Below, piece by piece: positions 44,101 through 56,957 of a DNA stretch of 64,000 nucleotides (the stretch's first letter is position 1; every line of letters starts with the position of its first letter). The DNA is from Siphonodentalium dalli (lineage: Eukaryota > Mollusca > Scaphopoda > Gadilida > Siphonodentaliidae), in assembly GCA_032622095.1 (NCBI GenBank), contig CP136065.1:55177949-55241948 (forward strand), read 5' to 3'. The position numbers were made by a program, and so were the translations under genes. Below the pieces are notes generated by a model. It did not search any database and was not told the origin of the DNA. It was given only the letters and a program-made list of their open reading frames with translations.

Positions 44101-45597
44101 TGCTAAGGAATAAACATATTAAAAAAGAGTTTCAAACTCAATTTTAGCAGTGGTCTGCTGCTAAACTGTTAAGGAATGAAAATATTAAAAAAGAGTTTCA
44201 AACTAAATTCTAGCAATGCTCTGCTGCTAAACTGCTAAGGAATAAAAATATTAATTAAGAGAGTTTCAAACTGAATTATAGCAGTGCTATGCTGCTAAAC
44301 TGCTAAGGAATGAAAATATTAAAAAAGAGTTTCAAACTCAATTCTAGCAGTGCTCTGCTGCTAAACAGCTAAGGAATACAAATATTAAAAAAGAGAATTT
44401 CAAACTCAATTCTAGCAGTGCTATGCTGCTAAACTGCTAAGGAATGAAAATATTAAACAAGAGAGTTTCAAACTCAATTCTAGCAGTGCTATGCTGCTAA
44501 ACTGCTAAGGAATAAAAATATTAAAACAGAGAGTTTCAAACTGAATTCTAGCAGTGCTATGCTGCTAAACTGCTAAGTAATGAAAATATTACAAAAGAGA
44601 ATTTCAAACTGAATTCTAGCAGTGCTCTGCTGCTAAACTGCTAAGGAATGAAAATATTAAAAAAGAGAGTTTCAAACTCAATTCTAGCAGTGCTATGCTG
44701 CTAAACTGCTAAGAAATGAAAATATTAAAAAAGAGAGTTTCTAACTCAATTCTAGCAGTGCTCTGCTGCTAAACTGCTAAGAAATGAAAATATTAAAAAA
44801 GAGAATTTCAAACTCAATTCTAGCAGTGCTATGCTGCTAAACTGCTAAGGAATGAAAATATTAAAAAAAAGAGTTTCAAACTGAATTCTAGTAGTGCTCT
44901 GCTGCTAAAATGCTAAGTAATGAAAATATTAAAAAAGAGAGTTTCAAACTGAATTTTAGCAGTGCTCTGCTGCTAAACTGCTAAGGAATAAAAATATTAA
45001 AAACGAGACTTTAAACTCAATTCTAGCAGTGCTATGCTGCTAAACTGCCAAGGAATGAAAATATTAAAAAAGAGAGTTTCGAACTCAATTCTAGCAGTGC
45101 TCTGCTGCTAAGCTGCTAAGGAATAAAAATATTAAAAACGAGACTTTCAAACTCAATTCTAGCAGTGCTATGCTGCTAAACTGCTAAGGAATGAAAATAT
45201 TAAAAAAGAGCGTTTCAAACTCAATTCTAGCAGTGCTCTGCTGCTAAACTGCTAAGGAATAAAAATATTAGGAAGGAGAGTTTCAAACTCACATCTAGCA
45301 GTGCTATGCTGCTAAACTGCTAAGGAATGAAAATATTAAAAAAAAGAGAGTTTCAAACCCAATTCTAGCAGTGCTATGCTGCTAAACTGCTAAGGAATGA
45401 AAATATTAAAAAATAGAGTCTCAAACTGAATTCTATCGGTGCTATGCTGCTAAACTGCTAAGGAATGAAATTATTGGAAAAGAGAGTTTCAAACGGAATT
45501 CTAGCTGTGCTATGCTGCTAAACTGCTAAGGAATGAAGAAAAAAAAAATTGAGTCTCAAACGGAATTCTAGCAGTGCTATGCTGCTAAACTGCTAAC
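41142..45597. repeat. ~68-bp satellite array, about 65 copies
   Basis: The monomer contains TTCTAGCAGTGCTATGCTGC, then TAAACTGCTAAGGAATG, AAAATATTAAAAAAGAGAG and TTTCAAACT. Within each monomer TAGCAG and CTGCTA, and AGCAG and CTGCT, are complementary, so each can fold into alternative small hairpins. Variants (CTATG/CTCTG, GAGAGT/GAGAAT/CGAGAC, GGAATG/AGAAATG) are not randomly placed. A seven-monomer block of 481 bp is repeated in tandem (about 42760-43240 and 43241-43715), and a related block recurs near 44590-45060. Monomers degenerate at both ends of the array. Confidence 0.95.
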
Positions 45598-46595
45598 CAA
45601 GGGCGATAGGTCTCTCTAGCCAGTTACATTATACACAGTAGTTGGTCATGGTGGTTGCTCAGTTTATCTAGGCAGTAATCTCGATGCATATAGCTACCAA
45701 TGACGGCTAGTCTATAAACAGCTTTTGATAATAGTCACTATAGCTAATCAGGGTGGTATGTCTATATTGCCAGTTACATTAGTCACTGTAGCTAGTCGTG
45801 ATGGCTATTTAGTACATGTGGGCAGCAATATTGATCAAAGTAGCTATAAGTGTATACTATTCTACACAGTAAGCTAGTAAATGTAGTCACTATAGCTAAC
45901 CTGGGTGGTAAGTCTATCTAGCTAGTTAATCAGTCACTATAGCTAGCCATTGTGGTTAATCAGTACATGTGGGCAGTAGTATTGATCAACATAGCTAGCT
46001 ATAGCGGATAATCTTTCCAGAAAGCTAGTAAGTGTCAAGGCTATCTAGACAGTTAATTATTCATATAAACAGTCATTGTGTATGCATATAGCTAGTCATG
46101 GTGGTTATTCAGTATATATGGGCAGTTATATAGATCAAAGTAGCCAGATAGGAAGATAGTCTATACCACAAGCTAGTAATAGTAGTCACTGCAGCTAGCC
46201 AGGGTGGTAAGTCTATCTAGCCAGTTACTGTAGTCATAATGGCTAATCATGGTGGTTGTGCATTTTAAATAGGCAGTAATAATAATCAATATAGCTAGCA
46301 CTGGCGGATGGTCTATATATCCGGCTAATAATAATAGTCACTATAGCTCACCAGGGCGGTAAGACTATTTAGTGAGCTACAGTGGTTACTATATTTAGTC
46401 ATTGTGGTAATTCAGTACATATCGACAGTAATATCGATCAAAGTAGCTAGCTATGGTGGATAATCTATACAGAAAAGCTGGTAAGTGTAGACACCATAGC
46501 TAACCATGGTGGTAAGTCTATCTAGCCAGTTCCATTAGTCACTATAGCTGGTCACAAAGTTTATACGGGCAGTAGTATTTATCAATGTAGCTAAC
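45598..46595. repeat. ~150-bp diverged tandem repeat, about 7 copies
   Basis: The order GGTGGTAAGTCTATCTAGCC, AGTTAC, TAGTCACTATAGCTA, CATGGTGGTT, CAGTACAT, GGGCAGTA, GATCAA, TAGCTAGC and CTAGTAA recurs with starts near 45608, 45756, 45912, 46039, 46211, 46350 and 46516. It is much more diverged than the adjacent 68-bp satellite. Confidence 0.8.
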
Positions 46596-46629
46596 TATAT
46601 ATATCAAGCCAGCATGTTATACTAGTCAC

Positions 46630-47690
46630 AAAAAATAATTCATATTATATGTCCAGAATCCAAAGATTTGGGCACCTACCCATCTTCTATGATGGGCCCT
46701 TAAAATTGTGAACCCCAAATTTGAACCCGTGCAGTTTAAACATGTCAGCTATAAATGAGTCATGTACAGATGCAGGACGGTCCATATATGTCCCAACGTC
46801 CTTATTATATGCCAGAATCCAAAGATATAGGCACATCAATACACATTTTCTGTGATGGGCCCTTAAATGTTTGAACCCCAAAATTATGTACTAGTATGTG
46901 CAGTGATAACCTATGTCAACTATATATGAGTCACGTACAGATGCAGAGGGTCCAGATATGTCCCAACTTCCATATTATATTCCCAGAATTCAAAGATTTA
47001 GGCACCTACCCATTTTCTATGATGGGCCCTTAAAATGGTGAACCCCAAATTGAAGCCTGTGTAGTCTAAACCTAAGTCAACTATATCGGAGTCCTGTACA
47101 GATGCAGGAGATTCCAGATATGTCCTAACACCTACAATATATTCCCAGAATCCAAAGATTTAGGCACCTGCCCATTTCTATGAAAGGGCCCTTGAAATGG
47201 CGAACCCCAAATTTTAGCCCATGCAGTTTAAACCTAATTCAACTACATGTATATATGAGTCATGTACAGATGCAGGACGGTCCACATTTGTCCCAACATC
47301 CATATTATATGCCAGAACCAAAGTATAGGCACATACACAATTTCTGTTTGAACCCCAAAATGAAGTTCGTGCAGTGAAAACCTAAGTCAACTATATATGA
47401 GTCATGTACAGCTGCAGGACGGTCTATATATGCCCAACATCCATATTATATGCCAGAATCCAAAGATATAGGCACATACACATTTTCAGTGATGGGCCCT
47501 TAAATGTTTGATCCCCGATATGGAGCCCGTGCAGTGAAAACGTAATTCAACTATATCAGTGTCATGCACAGATGCAGAGGGTTCAGATATGTCCCAACAT
47601 CCATATTATATTCACAGAATACCAAGATTTAGCCACCTACTCATTTTCTATGATGGGCCCCTAAAATGGTGAACATCAAATTTGAGTCTG
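46630..47690. repeat. ~165-bp tandem repeat, left array
   Basis: About six or seven copies of CATATTATAT..CCAGAATCCAAAGAT, TAGGCAC, TTTTCTATGATGGGCCCTTA, GAACCCCAAAT, GTGCAGT, AACTATAT, GAGTCATGTACAGATGCAGG and ATGTCCCAAC. The same repeat runs in reverse at 56815-56950 and 58705-59470. Confidence 0.85.
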
Positions 47691-48560
47691 CAGTGTAGGG
47701 GAAACTGGGGTGGAGTGGGACTGTGGGTACTGTGGGCAGTGTAGATAACTCCATACCATCGATGAGCTGCCTATTCTGTATGGATTAATTTGATGCTCAT
47801 AATATGTCCCCAGAACATATGACATGAATCAAACGTGTAGCAAGCATATTATATTTTTTATGTGATTTTTATGGAATCTGAGCAATATTTTCCGAACACA
47901 ACATTTTGAAATTTTTCATATGACAGATATTTTCTTACCGACTCTGAGCTCTGAAACAACTGTGTTTGGGCTTCAAATTGTATATCTGTTTCAATACCTT
48001 AGCATTACTCTAGTAGCTCATGGTGGTTTTGTATGCACGTGTATGTCCAGAGCAAAACTCTTCATGAATCCACTAATTGAAGGTACACAAACAATATTTG
48101 GTTGGTGACACATTTCCCATTGAGGGCGAAATGGGTCAAATGGCCACGCCTCTTTTTGCGCGAAGTACTACCACCCGCCGTGACTATATCTCCAGAACCG
48201 TTGGACATAGGGGGTCGTGTAACCACTCAAAATGTGGGGGTCATTAATACATTTTCATATCCAAAAGTCAATGGTTTTTAAGATAATTGCCAAAAACAAA
48301 AATAAATCCAATTTTAAGGGCCCAATTTTGGGGTTTCAGCACTTTTATCTCAAAGCTGAGCCCCCAATGCGAATTTTATTTATCTATATCCATCGGTACC
48401 ACATATAGGTATAATTTATGTACCATTGTCGGATGGGATTGACCTTCAAGGAGCTCTTGATCCTGAAAATCCACATTATGGGGGGGTCAGTAATATATTT
48501 TCATGTCCAAAAGTCAATGGTTTTTAAGATAATTGCCAAAAAACGATTTCAGCATGTTAC
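47691..48560. repeat. Left arm of a large inverted duplication
   Basis: GGGGAAACTGGGGTGGAGTG (47698), the stretch TTTGGTTGGTGACACATTTC to GGGGTCGTGTAACCACTCAA (about 48095-48225) and CAATTTTGGGGTTTCAGCAC (48320) all reappear complemented, in reverse order, at 56780, 56145-56010 and 55900. Frames over this arm (for example 47920-48108) are repeat-derived. Confidence 0.75.
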
Positions 48561-51200
48561 GCACCACAAGTACACAATACCAGGAAGGCCACAGCATATG
48601 TATGACACTTTTTAAAGAACTATCCAAATTATCTGATCGACTTAAAAGCACAATTGACCACACACTATGGGATTAGCTGGAAATTGCTGCTGATGATGTG
48701 TTGACCCCGACACACAACATGAGCTCTTCACGGCTGAACATGCCTTGGAAACTGGTGTGCTTTACCAAAAATCAGGTAACAATTGTGCTCTAATCAACAG
48801 AAATGTACAGATTGAACAAAACAGGTTTTCAAAATGTGTTATCAACATTTAACAGCTGATCTGATTTAAGTGACCAAGCTATGAAACATGCTAAACACTT
48901 TTACTAAATGGAATGACCAGCTGTTTGCTTCATGCAGCAGCCACAATTTGCGATCCTAAAATGGGTATTGCATCTGGGCATAGTAAATAGTAAAAACATG
49001 TTGTAATCTGATGAGAGATGACCATATATACCAGTATATATTTCAGAAGTAATCAATTCTTCCAAAAGGACACCTCATCTCACAAAAAGTTTTAGGAAAT
49101 GATGGAATTAGTTTTGATTGGCCATGATAGTTGCAGCACTTGCAGGTTGGAGAAGATGAGGGTCTATAATTTCACTAACATAATTCTACATAATAGCTAA
49201 CAGCCCTCATAACTTACCATTTTAAAGATATTTTCATTTTCAACACCAACCCAGGTTAAGTGGTCCTGCTAATTTTATGTTATGCTGATGGGTACTGCTG
49301 GATTGCTACTAGTATGATGTTTGTAGGTCAAAGCGATTCTGTTAAGTACCATCATTTTACCTAAAGTTAGTTATTTTTGCATTGTTTGGCTAATCCGAGC
49401 AATTTATGCAAAAGTCAGTGTCTGTATGAAACATCCAAGAACATGCATTGTATATACTTCAAAATATTTAATGTGTACGCTTAACAGGAATAGTCATCTC
49501 AATTATGGCCAGTTTGTAAAAACCAGCACCCATTATTGAAATATTTCACAATATACATGTTTTTTAATGTTTTCTACACATAGTGGCTTATCCTCGATTT
49601 GTTCAGATCGCTTTGCTCTACCTGAACATCATACTAAATTTATTAGCATCAACACTAAACTTGGGATGAATACTGCCACATGAATATTTTGTAATATATA
49701 GGGCAGTGGAAAAATAATGATTGGGTCTTTTCTAAATATAATTTTAGTAAAACCTACACAATACCGTCTTGGTCTGATAAGACTCAGAGTCATGTTTATT
49801 TAGGAGTATAGACATGAAGTCCACCAGTCTCATGAAAATTAAATGGGCTCTGCACTAGTAACATCTGGGCTCCTGGGACCCATTAATATTGACAAATGCA
49901 ACACAAATGAAAAATACATAGTAACTTTCCCCAAACATAGATTATAACCCGACAATCATTGTGTTAGAATCAGGTACATACATATACGTAGGCATGACCA
50001 TAAATTTCACTAGAATTTACATGTAGTTACTGCATGTACATCATACCCATAAGGTGACTGACACACACGTACATGCATGGTTCACAATATTTGACATGAA
50101 AAGTATATATATATATCTCCTGTGCCTATAACATCAAACCAAACGGTTTACAGTACTTTTACTGACATTTCTGGAGTGGCACATATAATAAAAATAAAAG
50201 TCAATTTAAAGGGACGAAATGAAAAATAAATTTGTGCAACTATAATGGAGATCTATATTGCATTACAACATCCAGAAATCTACAAAATCTACAACATCCA
50301 CAAATCTACAAAATCTACAAAAACGTCAGAATATCATAGTCAATGGTAATGTGATCATTTTCTTTGATAAGTTGAAACATGAGGGAGGATTGCATAGCAT
50401 GGCTACCTGCAGAATGTAGATTTATATGTATTTATAATCTGCATATCAACTGATGCTTGTATTTGTCTTCTAACTCTCTCTCTCTCTCTCTGAGCTCACA
50501 ACGCAACATGATTGCATTCGGAATTTCAAGCCCATAGAGCGAGGCACTTTAGAATCAAGCTTGCCAAATAAATTTCCACGAACCTCACATGAATTCACTC
50601 AGTTGAACACAAGGAACGATTGTCAAGTTGGAATTCTGTATATATGGAAGCCCTATATTTTTAATGTTTGGATTTATTATAACTGGAAATGTATTTGTTA
50701 GTTTTGAACAGGACAATATATTTTAACATTACTGCAACTGCATCTTTCTTATGAATTATTTTCTTACAAACTCCCAAATTTGAACCAGAAACAATTTAGG
50801 GCAAATATACATCTACATGTACATATACATATATCAGGATATAAATATAGGCAATCATGCCAGGCTAGCCATTATTTGTTCTAAAATAATGTACGTGCTA
50901 GGGAAATTGTAGAACCTTTATACAAAATGGTGATGCAGCCAACCAAAATTGAAGTGGGACTGATAAAGACACAACCCGCTCGACTACCGAATTATACTGA
51001 TTGATCTAATTGTAGTAACTCAACATTTACTAAACCTACTTGTGGGCTGAGTATAATTCAATTCAACATTAGAATACCATAAAAACACCCTGTTTTCCCA
51101 TAAGTTTAAAGAAAATAACGTATTGAACTCATTTACAAGTATATAGCTAATGCGATATATGTCATTCCATTTATAACCATTTTGTCAGCTATCTCACATC
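48561..51200. other. No recognised feature
   Basis: AT-rich sequence between duplicated blocks. It contains a short CTCTCT run near 50475 and a local AAATCTACAA duplication near 50283-50320. No gene, exon or element terminus is supportable. Confidence 0.3.
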
Positions 51201-51209
51201 AAAGGCTAT

Positions 51210-51791
51210 GAAGTCTAGATAACAAAAGATGAACTACATTCAAATTATATCACCAGGTAACCTTTTTGTAGGAGTTTTAGATTACTGATCAAATACCCCA
51301 TAATTGATGATTTCCTCAACATCTTTGTTATTGGGAAAATGTCTGTTTTTCATTCTACGACCAATATATTCCATCCAAAAACCTTATTTTCAGGGTCAAG
51401 AGCCCCTTGAAGGTCAATCCCAAACGATAATGGTACAGAAAATATCAGAAATGATACCTGTATGTGGCACCGATGAATATAGGTCAATAAAATTCTAATT
51501 GGGGGCTCAGCTTTGAGATAAAAGTGCTGAACCCCAAAATTGAGCCCTTAAATATAGATTTTGCTTTGTTTTTGGCAATTATCTTCAAAACCATTGAATT
51601 TTGGATATGAAAATGTATTACTGACTCCCCATAATGTGGCCATTCCGCATATTTTGAGTGGTCACACGACCCCCTATGTCCAACGGTTCTGGAGATATAG
51701 TCACGGCGGGTGGTAGTACTTCGCGCAAAAAGGGGCGTGGCCATTTGACCCATTTCGCCCTCAATGGGAAATGTGTCACCAACCAAAATTG
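51210..51791 (-). repeat. Duplicated block, middle copy
   Basis: Nearly identical to 55565-56145 (same orientation, offset about 4.35 kb). Part of it matches 48095-48560 in reverse. It includes AAGTGCTGAACCCCAAAATT and GGAGATATAGTCACGGCGGG. Opposite-strand frames over it are conserved only because the DNA is duplicated. Confidence 0.8.
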
Positions 51792-53670
51792 TTTTGAATT
51801 TTTGATTGTGAAATATACTCAACAATCACCAACAGATTAGTGGTCTGTGCCCCATGTTCCTACATTGCCCGGATGGTCATGATTTAAATTGAGCATATGT
51901 TTCGATTCACTTTTTCACTATAGTATAATAGCGATAACGCAGAATCTCTTCAGGGAATTGCGTGATAAATATCTTGGCATAATATATGCCTATTTTAAAT
52001 GTGATTGGCCTGATTTATTGAGGCCGGTAGTGCCATTACTGTGGTAGTACCCAGTATGTACTAATTTTATATCTCAACGTATTATATGCCACTTTAATGA
52101 GCATTTCTGAGCACGGAATTTTAGTGATTCCATTGTGGTGCTTGTTTTATTAGAGCAGTCGATTTGAACCAGCATAGTTAATGCCTATTTTATTTCGTTT
52201 TCGATGCAGAATTATTCTGCATTTGCATATTATATGCAACCTAGATGTGCTTGACCTGTCTTTACAACAGCGCTTTCTAGGGCCGACACTTTACATGTGA
52301 ATATAAAGGTTTATTTTAGGAATTTATATTAGACCTGTGAACTTGACATAACCAGTTTAATCCGGCTTGTTAGCAATCAATTCACACATGTGCCATATGC
52401 TGTTGGTCAGTAGATTAATGATGCGATATCTGATATAGCTTCCGGGAGCCTGTATGCTCATTAATCACTTCTGGTGATTTGCTTTAAATGGTAAAATCTA
52501 TTTATAGTGTAGATTCCCGAGGTTGTTTAGTGCCGGTCAATGTTGCAATTATATGGAATTTAAAATTCCTGCAAAAATTCGTGTTACATGAATAGATTCA
52601 CCCATGTGGTGGAGATCATGGCATGTGTAGCTTTAATGATGGCAATTTGACACTCTTACTCTGTTGGAGTTCCAGTGGTAATTAATCACTTTGTGATTTG
52701 CTTGCAATGGTGTTTACATTGCATAATCTGCCAGGGTGAACTGGGAATAATTCCAGGGCAGGTATAGCCTCTGTCTTTTGAGAATATATTACAGAGATTT
52801 CAAAAAACTTTTGTGGAAGATTTTATGTTGTTAGTTTGTGGGGAATATGCCCAACAGTTCCATAGTTTAGTTTTTAGATGTTTTGACACATCGAGCATAT
52901 ATATTGTATATATAGTGAATAATTTCAGATAAATTTTGTGTATAGTACGCCATATTTCTTGGCATCTAGTGGTATATGTTAATTCCATATTAGCGTGATC
53001 AAGCATAGAACACACCGCTCTTCTCAGATATATGGGTTGAGATAATGGTGCAGGCTAGTAGGCTCGCATGTGTATACAACTAAGCAAGACAGAGCATAAT
53101 ATCATAAGAAATTAGTGGGCCCCATATGTCTTACAGGAAAGTCGGGCATGGTACCCATTGAATTTCCCAAATAAATTGATGAATTCAAGTTTAGTATCAG
53201 TAGGCCCTCATGTATATACAGAGCACACGCATTGCTAGTTGGAAATGATTGTCTTTCCAGAGCTAGAGTAGACCAATTTTTCAGGCCATTTCAGTTTGGA
53301 ATTTTCAGGTTTGTGGATGAAGAGTTTATACTTCGAGACAATAATGTCACAGTACATTAACATGTACAATTAGTTTTATTACTATTTATAGTGTGTAATC
53401 ACGAGAAGATTACAATCTTCTAATTGCTGTAAGTTTATTCGTTTCGAATTTCCAAACACCAAGGCTGGCGCAAACCCAGTATGTTGAATACATTTTGCTA
53501 TTTCTTTTTGTATAATATATGTTATATATATTAAACAGTTTTAACTTGTATAATATGTTGACCATCCAAACAAGTAGGGTCACACATAACACAGTTACAT
53601 AGTCAATGAGATTGGATCAAACCCGCTCGCGCGGGATGATTCCCAGAGTTACTTCACATAGAGAGTAATA
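51792..53670. repeat. ~1.9-kb direct duplication, copy 1
   Basis: Starts TTTTGAATTTTTGATTGTGA and continues through TTGCCCGGATGGTCATGATT. Matched with high similarity by 53745-55550 at an offset of about 1953 bases. No long frame. Confidence 0.85.
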
Positions 53671-53744
53671 GTTTTGAATTTTTGATTGTGAAATATACTC
53701 AACAATCACCAACAGATTAGTGGTCTTTGCCCCATGTTCCTTTT
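53671..53744. repeat. Short third copy of the duplication start
   Basis: About 70 bases of the unit's left end (TTTTGAATTTTTGATTGTGA to GCCCCATGTTCC) are repeated once more before copy 2 begins, as if a tandem junction had been trimmed. Confidence 0.75.
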
Positions 53745-55550
53745 TTTTGAATTTTTGATTGTGAAATATACTCAACAATCACCAACAGATTAGTGGTCTG
53801 TGGCCCATGTTCCTACATTGCCCGGATGGTCATGATTTAAATTGAACATATGTTTCGATTCACTTTTTCACTATAGTATAATAGCGATAACGCAGAATCT
53901 CTTCAGGGAATTGCGTGATAAATATCTTGGCATAATATATGCCTATTTTAAATGTGATTGGCCTGATTTGTTGAGGCCGGTAGTGCCATTACTGTGTTAG
54001 TAGTACCCAGTATGTACTAATTTTATATCTCAACGTATAATATGCCACTTTAATGAGCATTTCTGAGCACGGAATTTTAGTGATTCCATTGTGGTGCTTA
54101 TTTTATTAGAGCAGTCGATTTGAACCAGCATAGTTAATGCCTATTTTATTTCGTTTTCGATGCAGAATTATTCTGCATTTGCATATTATATGCAACCTAG
54201 ATGTGCTTGACCTGTCTTTACAACAGCGCTTTCTAGGGCCGACACTTTACGTGTGAATATAAAGGTTTATTTTAGGAATTTATATTAGACCTGTGAACTA
54301 GACATAACCAGTTTAATCCGGCTTGTTAGCAATCAATTCACACAAGTGGCATATGCTGTTGGTCAGTAGATTAATGATGCGATATCTGATATAGCTTCAG
54401 GGAGCCTGTAGGCTCATTAATAACTTCTCGTGATTTGCTTTAAACGGTGAAATATCTTTATAGTGTAGATTCCCGAGGTTTAGTGCCCGTCAATGTTGCA
54501 ATTATATGGAATTTAAAATTCCTGCAAAATTCAAAACTGTTACATGAATAGATTCACCCATGTGGTGGACATCATGGCATGTGTAGCTTTAATGACGGAA
54601 ATTTGACACTCTTACTCTGTTGGAGTTCCAGTGGTAATTAATCACTTTGTGATTTGCTTGCAATGGTGTTTTCATTGCATAATCTGCCAGGGTGAACTGG
54701 GAATATTTGCAGGGCAGGTATAGCCTCTGTCTTTTGAGAATATATTAGAGATTTAAAAAAAACTTTTGTGGAAGATTTTATGTTGTTAGTTTGTGGGGAA
54801 TAGGCCCAACAGTTCCATAGTTTAGTTTTTAGATGTTTTGACACATCGAGCATATACATTGTATATATAGTGAATAATTTCAGATAAATTTTGTGTATAG
54901 TACGCCATATTTCTTGGCATCTAGTGGTATATGTTAATTCCATATTAGCGTGATCAAGCATAGAACACACCGCTCTTCTCAGATATATGGGTTGAGATAA
55001 TGGTGCAGGCTAGTAGGCTCGCATGTGTATACAACTAAGCAAGACAGAGCATAATATCATAAGAAATTAGTGGGCCCCATGCGTCTTACAGGAAAGTCGG
55101 GCATGGTACCCATTGAATTTCCCAAATAAATGGATGAATTCAATTTTAGTATCGGTAGGCCCTCATGTATATACAGAGCACACGCATTGCTAGTTGGAAA
55201 TGATTGTCTTTCCAGAGCTAGAGTAGACCAATTTTTCAGGCCATTTCAGTTTGGAATTTTCAGGTTTGTGGATGAAGAGTTTATACTTCGAGACAATAAT
55301 GTCGCAGTACATTAACATGTACAATTAGTTTTATTACTATTTATCGTGTGTAATCACGTGAAGATTTCATTCTTCTAATTGCTGTAAGTTTATTCGTTTA
55401 TAATTCCAAACACCAAGGCTGGCGCAAACCCGGTGGTAAGCGGGTCCTTGAAATGTTACATATACATGTAGAGTATATTTATTTTGCGTGTATGTTGAAT
55501 ACATTTTGCTATTTCTTTTTGTATAATATATGTTATATACAGAGCACACG
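53745..55550. repeat. ~1.9-kb direct duplication, copy 2
   Basis: Matches 51792-53670 with scattered substitutions and small indels. An extra ~70-base stretch near 55435-55500 (GGGTCCTTGAAATG, ATTTTGCGTGTATG) is absent from copy 1. Confidence 0.85.
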
Positions 55551-55564
55551 CATTGCTAGTTGGA

Positions 55565-56150
55565 AATGAAATCTAGATAACAAAAGATGAACTACATTCA
55601 AATTATATCACCAGGTAACCTTTTTGTAGGAGTTTTAGATTACTGATCAAATACCCCATAATTGATGATTTCCTCAACATCTTTGTTATTGGGAAAATGT
55701 CTGTTTTTCATTCTACGACCAATATATTCCATCCAAAAACCTTATTTTCAGGGTCAAGAGCCCCTTGAAGGTCAATCCCAAACGATAATGGTACAGAAAA
55801 TATCAGAAATGATACCTGTATGTGGCATCGATGAATATAGGTCAATAAAATTCTAATTGGGGGCTCAGCTTTGAGATAAAAGTGCTGAACCCCAAAATTG
55901 AGCCCTTAAATATAGATTTTGTTTTGTTTTTGGCAATTATCTTCAAAACCATTGAATTTTGGATATGAAAATGTATTACTGACTCCCCATAATATGACCA
56001 ATCCGCATATTTTGAGTGGTCACACGACCCCCTATGTCCAACGGTTCTGGAGATATAGTCACGGCGGGTGGTAGTACTTCGCGCAAAAAGGGGCGTGGCC
56101 ATTTGACCCATTTCGCCCTCAATGGGAAATGTGTCACCAACCAAATATTG
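55565..56150 (-). repeat. Duplicated block, right copy
   Basis: Near-identical to 51210-51791. It joins directly to the rest of the right inverted arm at TTTGACCCATTTCGCCC to ACCAACCAAATATTG. Confidence 0.8.
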
Positions 56151-56949
56151 TTCGTGTACCTTCAGTTAGTGGATTTATGAAGAGTTTTGCTCTGGACATA
56201 CAAGTGCATACAAAACCACCATGAGCTACTAGAGTACATACATGTAGGCGTGTTGCTAAAATATTGACTCAACTGATACATGACTATGTCGGGTTAGAGT
56301 GGGACATGTGGCTCGGTGTACATTGGGACTGTTAGTTACAGTAATATAGAGTTGAGCAGATCTTTGGAAAATACCATTCCTGGTTGCTTTTATCTTCTAC
56401 ATGTAGACCCCAAACAGAACTTTTTTCAATTTTTCAGATTATAATTGGGCCCTGTGGATTGAAACTGTGTCCCACTCCTCCCCGATTGAGTGGAAGTATC
56501 AATAAAGCCTTGTGTTTCAACTATATGAATGCGTGTTACCACAGAACGAATTTCCCCCTTTGAATGAATAACTATTTCAGTTGTTGTTATAGGGTATGTT
56601 ATGGAATTCCAATGGGTGACCCACTATACCCCCTGACCCGGGGAAGTGTGAGACATTTGGGTACCTTGTTTAAGTTGCCAGCATGGGAAATATATCAAGA
56701 TGGCAATGATGTATAAATAGTACAAAAAGCAACAGTCATGTAGCACAAATTGAGTAATGAGCATTCAAAGAAAAAATGTCCCACTCCACCCCAGTTCCCA
56801 CTACACAGGGTTCACCATTTTAAGGGTCAATCATAGAAAAAGGGTATGTGTTTAAACATTTAGATTCTGGGATATATTGTGGATAATGGGACATATCTGG
56901 ACCCTCCTGAATCCGGACTTGACTCAGGTATAGCTGACAGGTTTTCACT
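56151..56949 (-). repeat. Right arm of the large inverted duplication
   Basis: Continues as the complement of 47691-48095 (for example CTCTGGACATACAAGTGCAT, CCATGAGCTACTAGAGTA, and CACTCCACCCCAGTTCCCAC at 56780). It carries an extra ~500 bases absent from the left arm, then enters the reversed 165-bp repeat, where the hAT-like element is inserted. Confidence 0.7.
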
Positions 56950-56957
56950 GCACTGGC

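Noticed and set aside
41142-45597. CRISPR-like regular array
   Set aside because: Monomers are contiguous and similar throughout with no unique spacers, and the context is eukaryotic.
47920-48108. 62-codon frame and related frames at 51304 and 55662
   Set aside because: Conserved only because the DNA is segmentally duplicated, with matches in both orientations.
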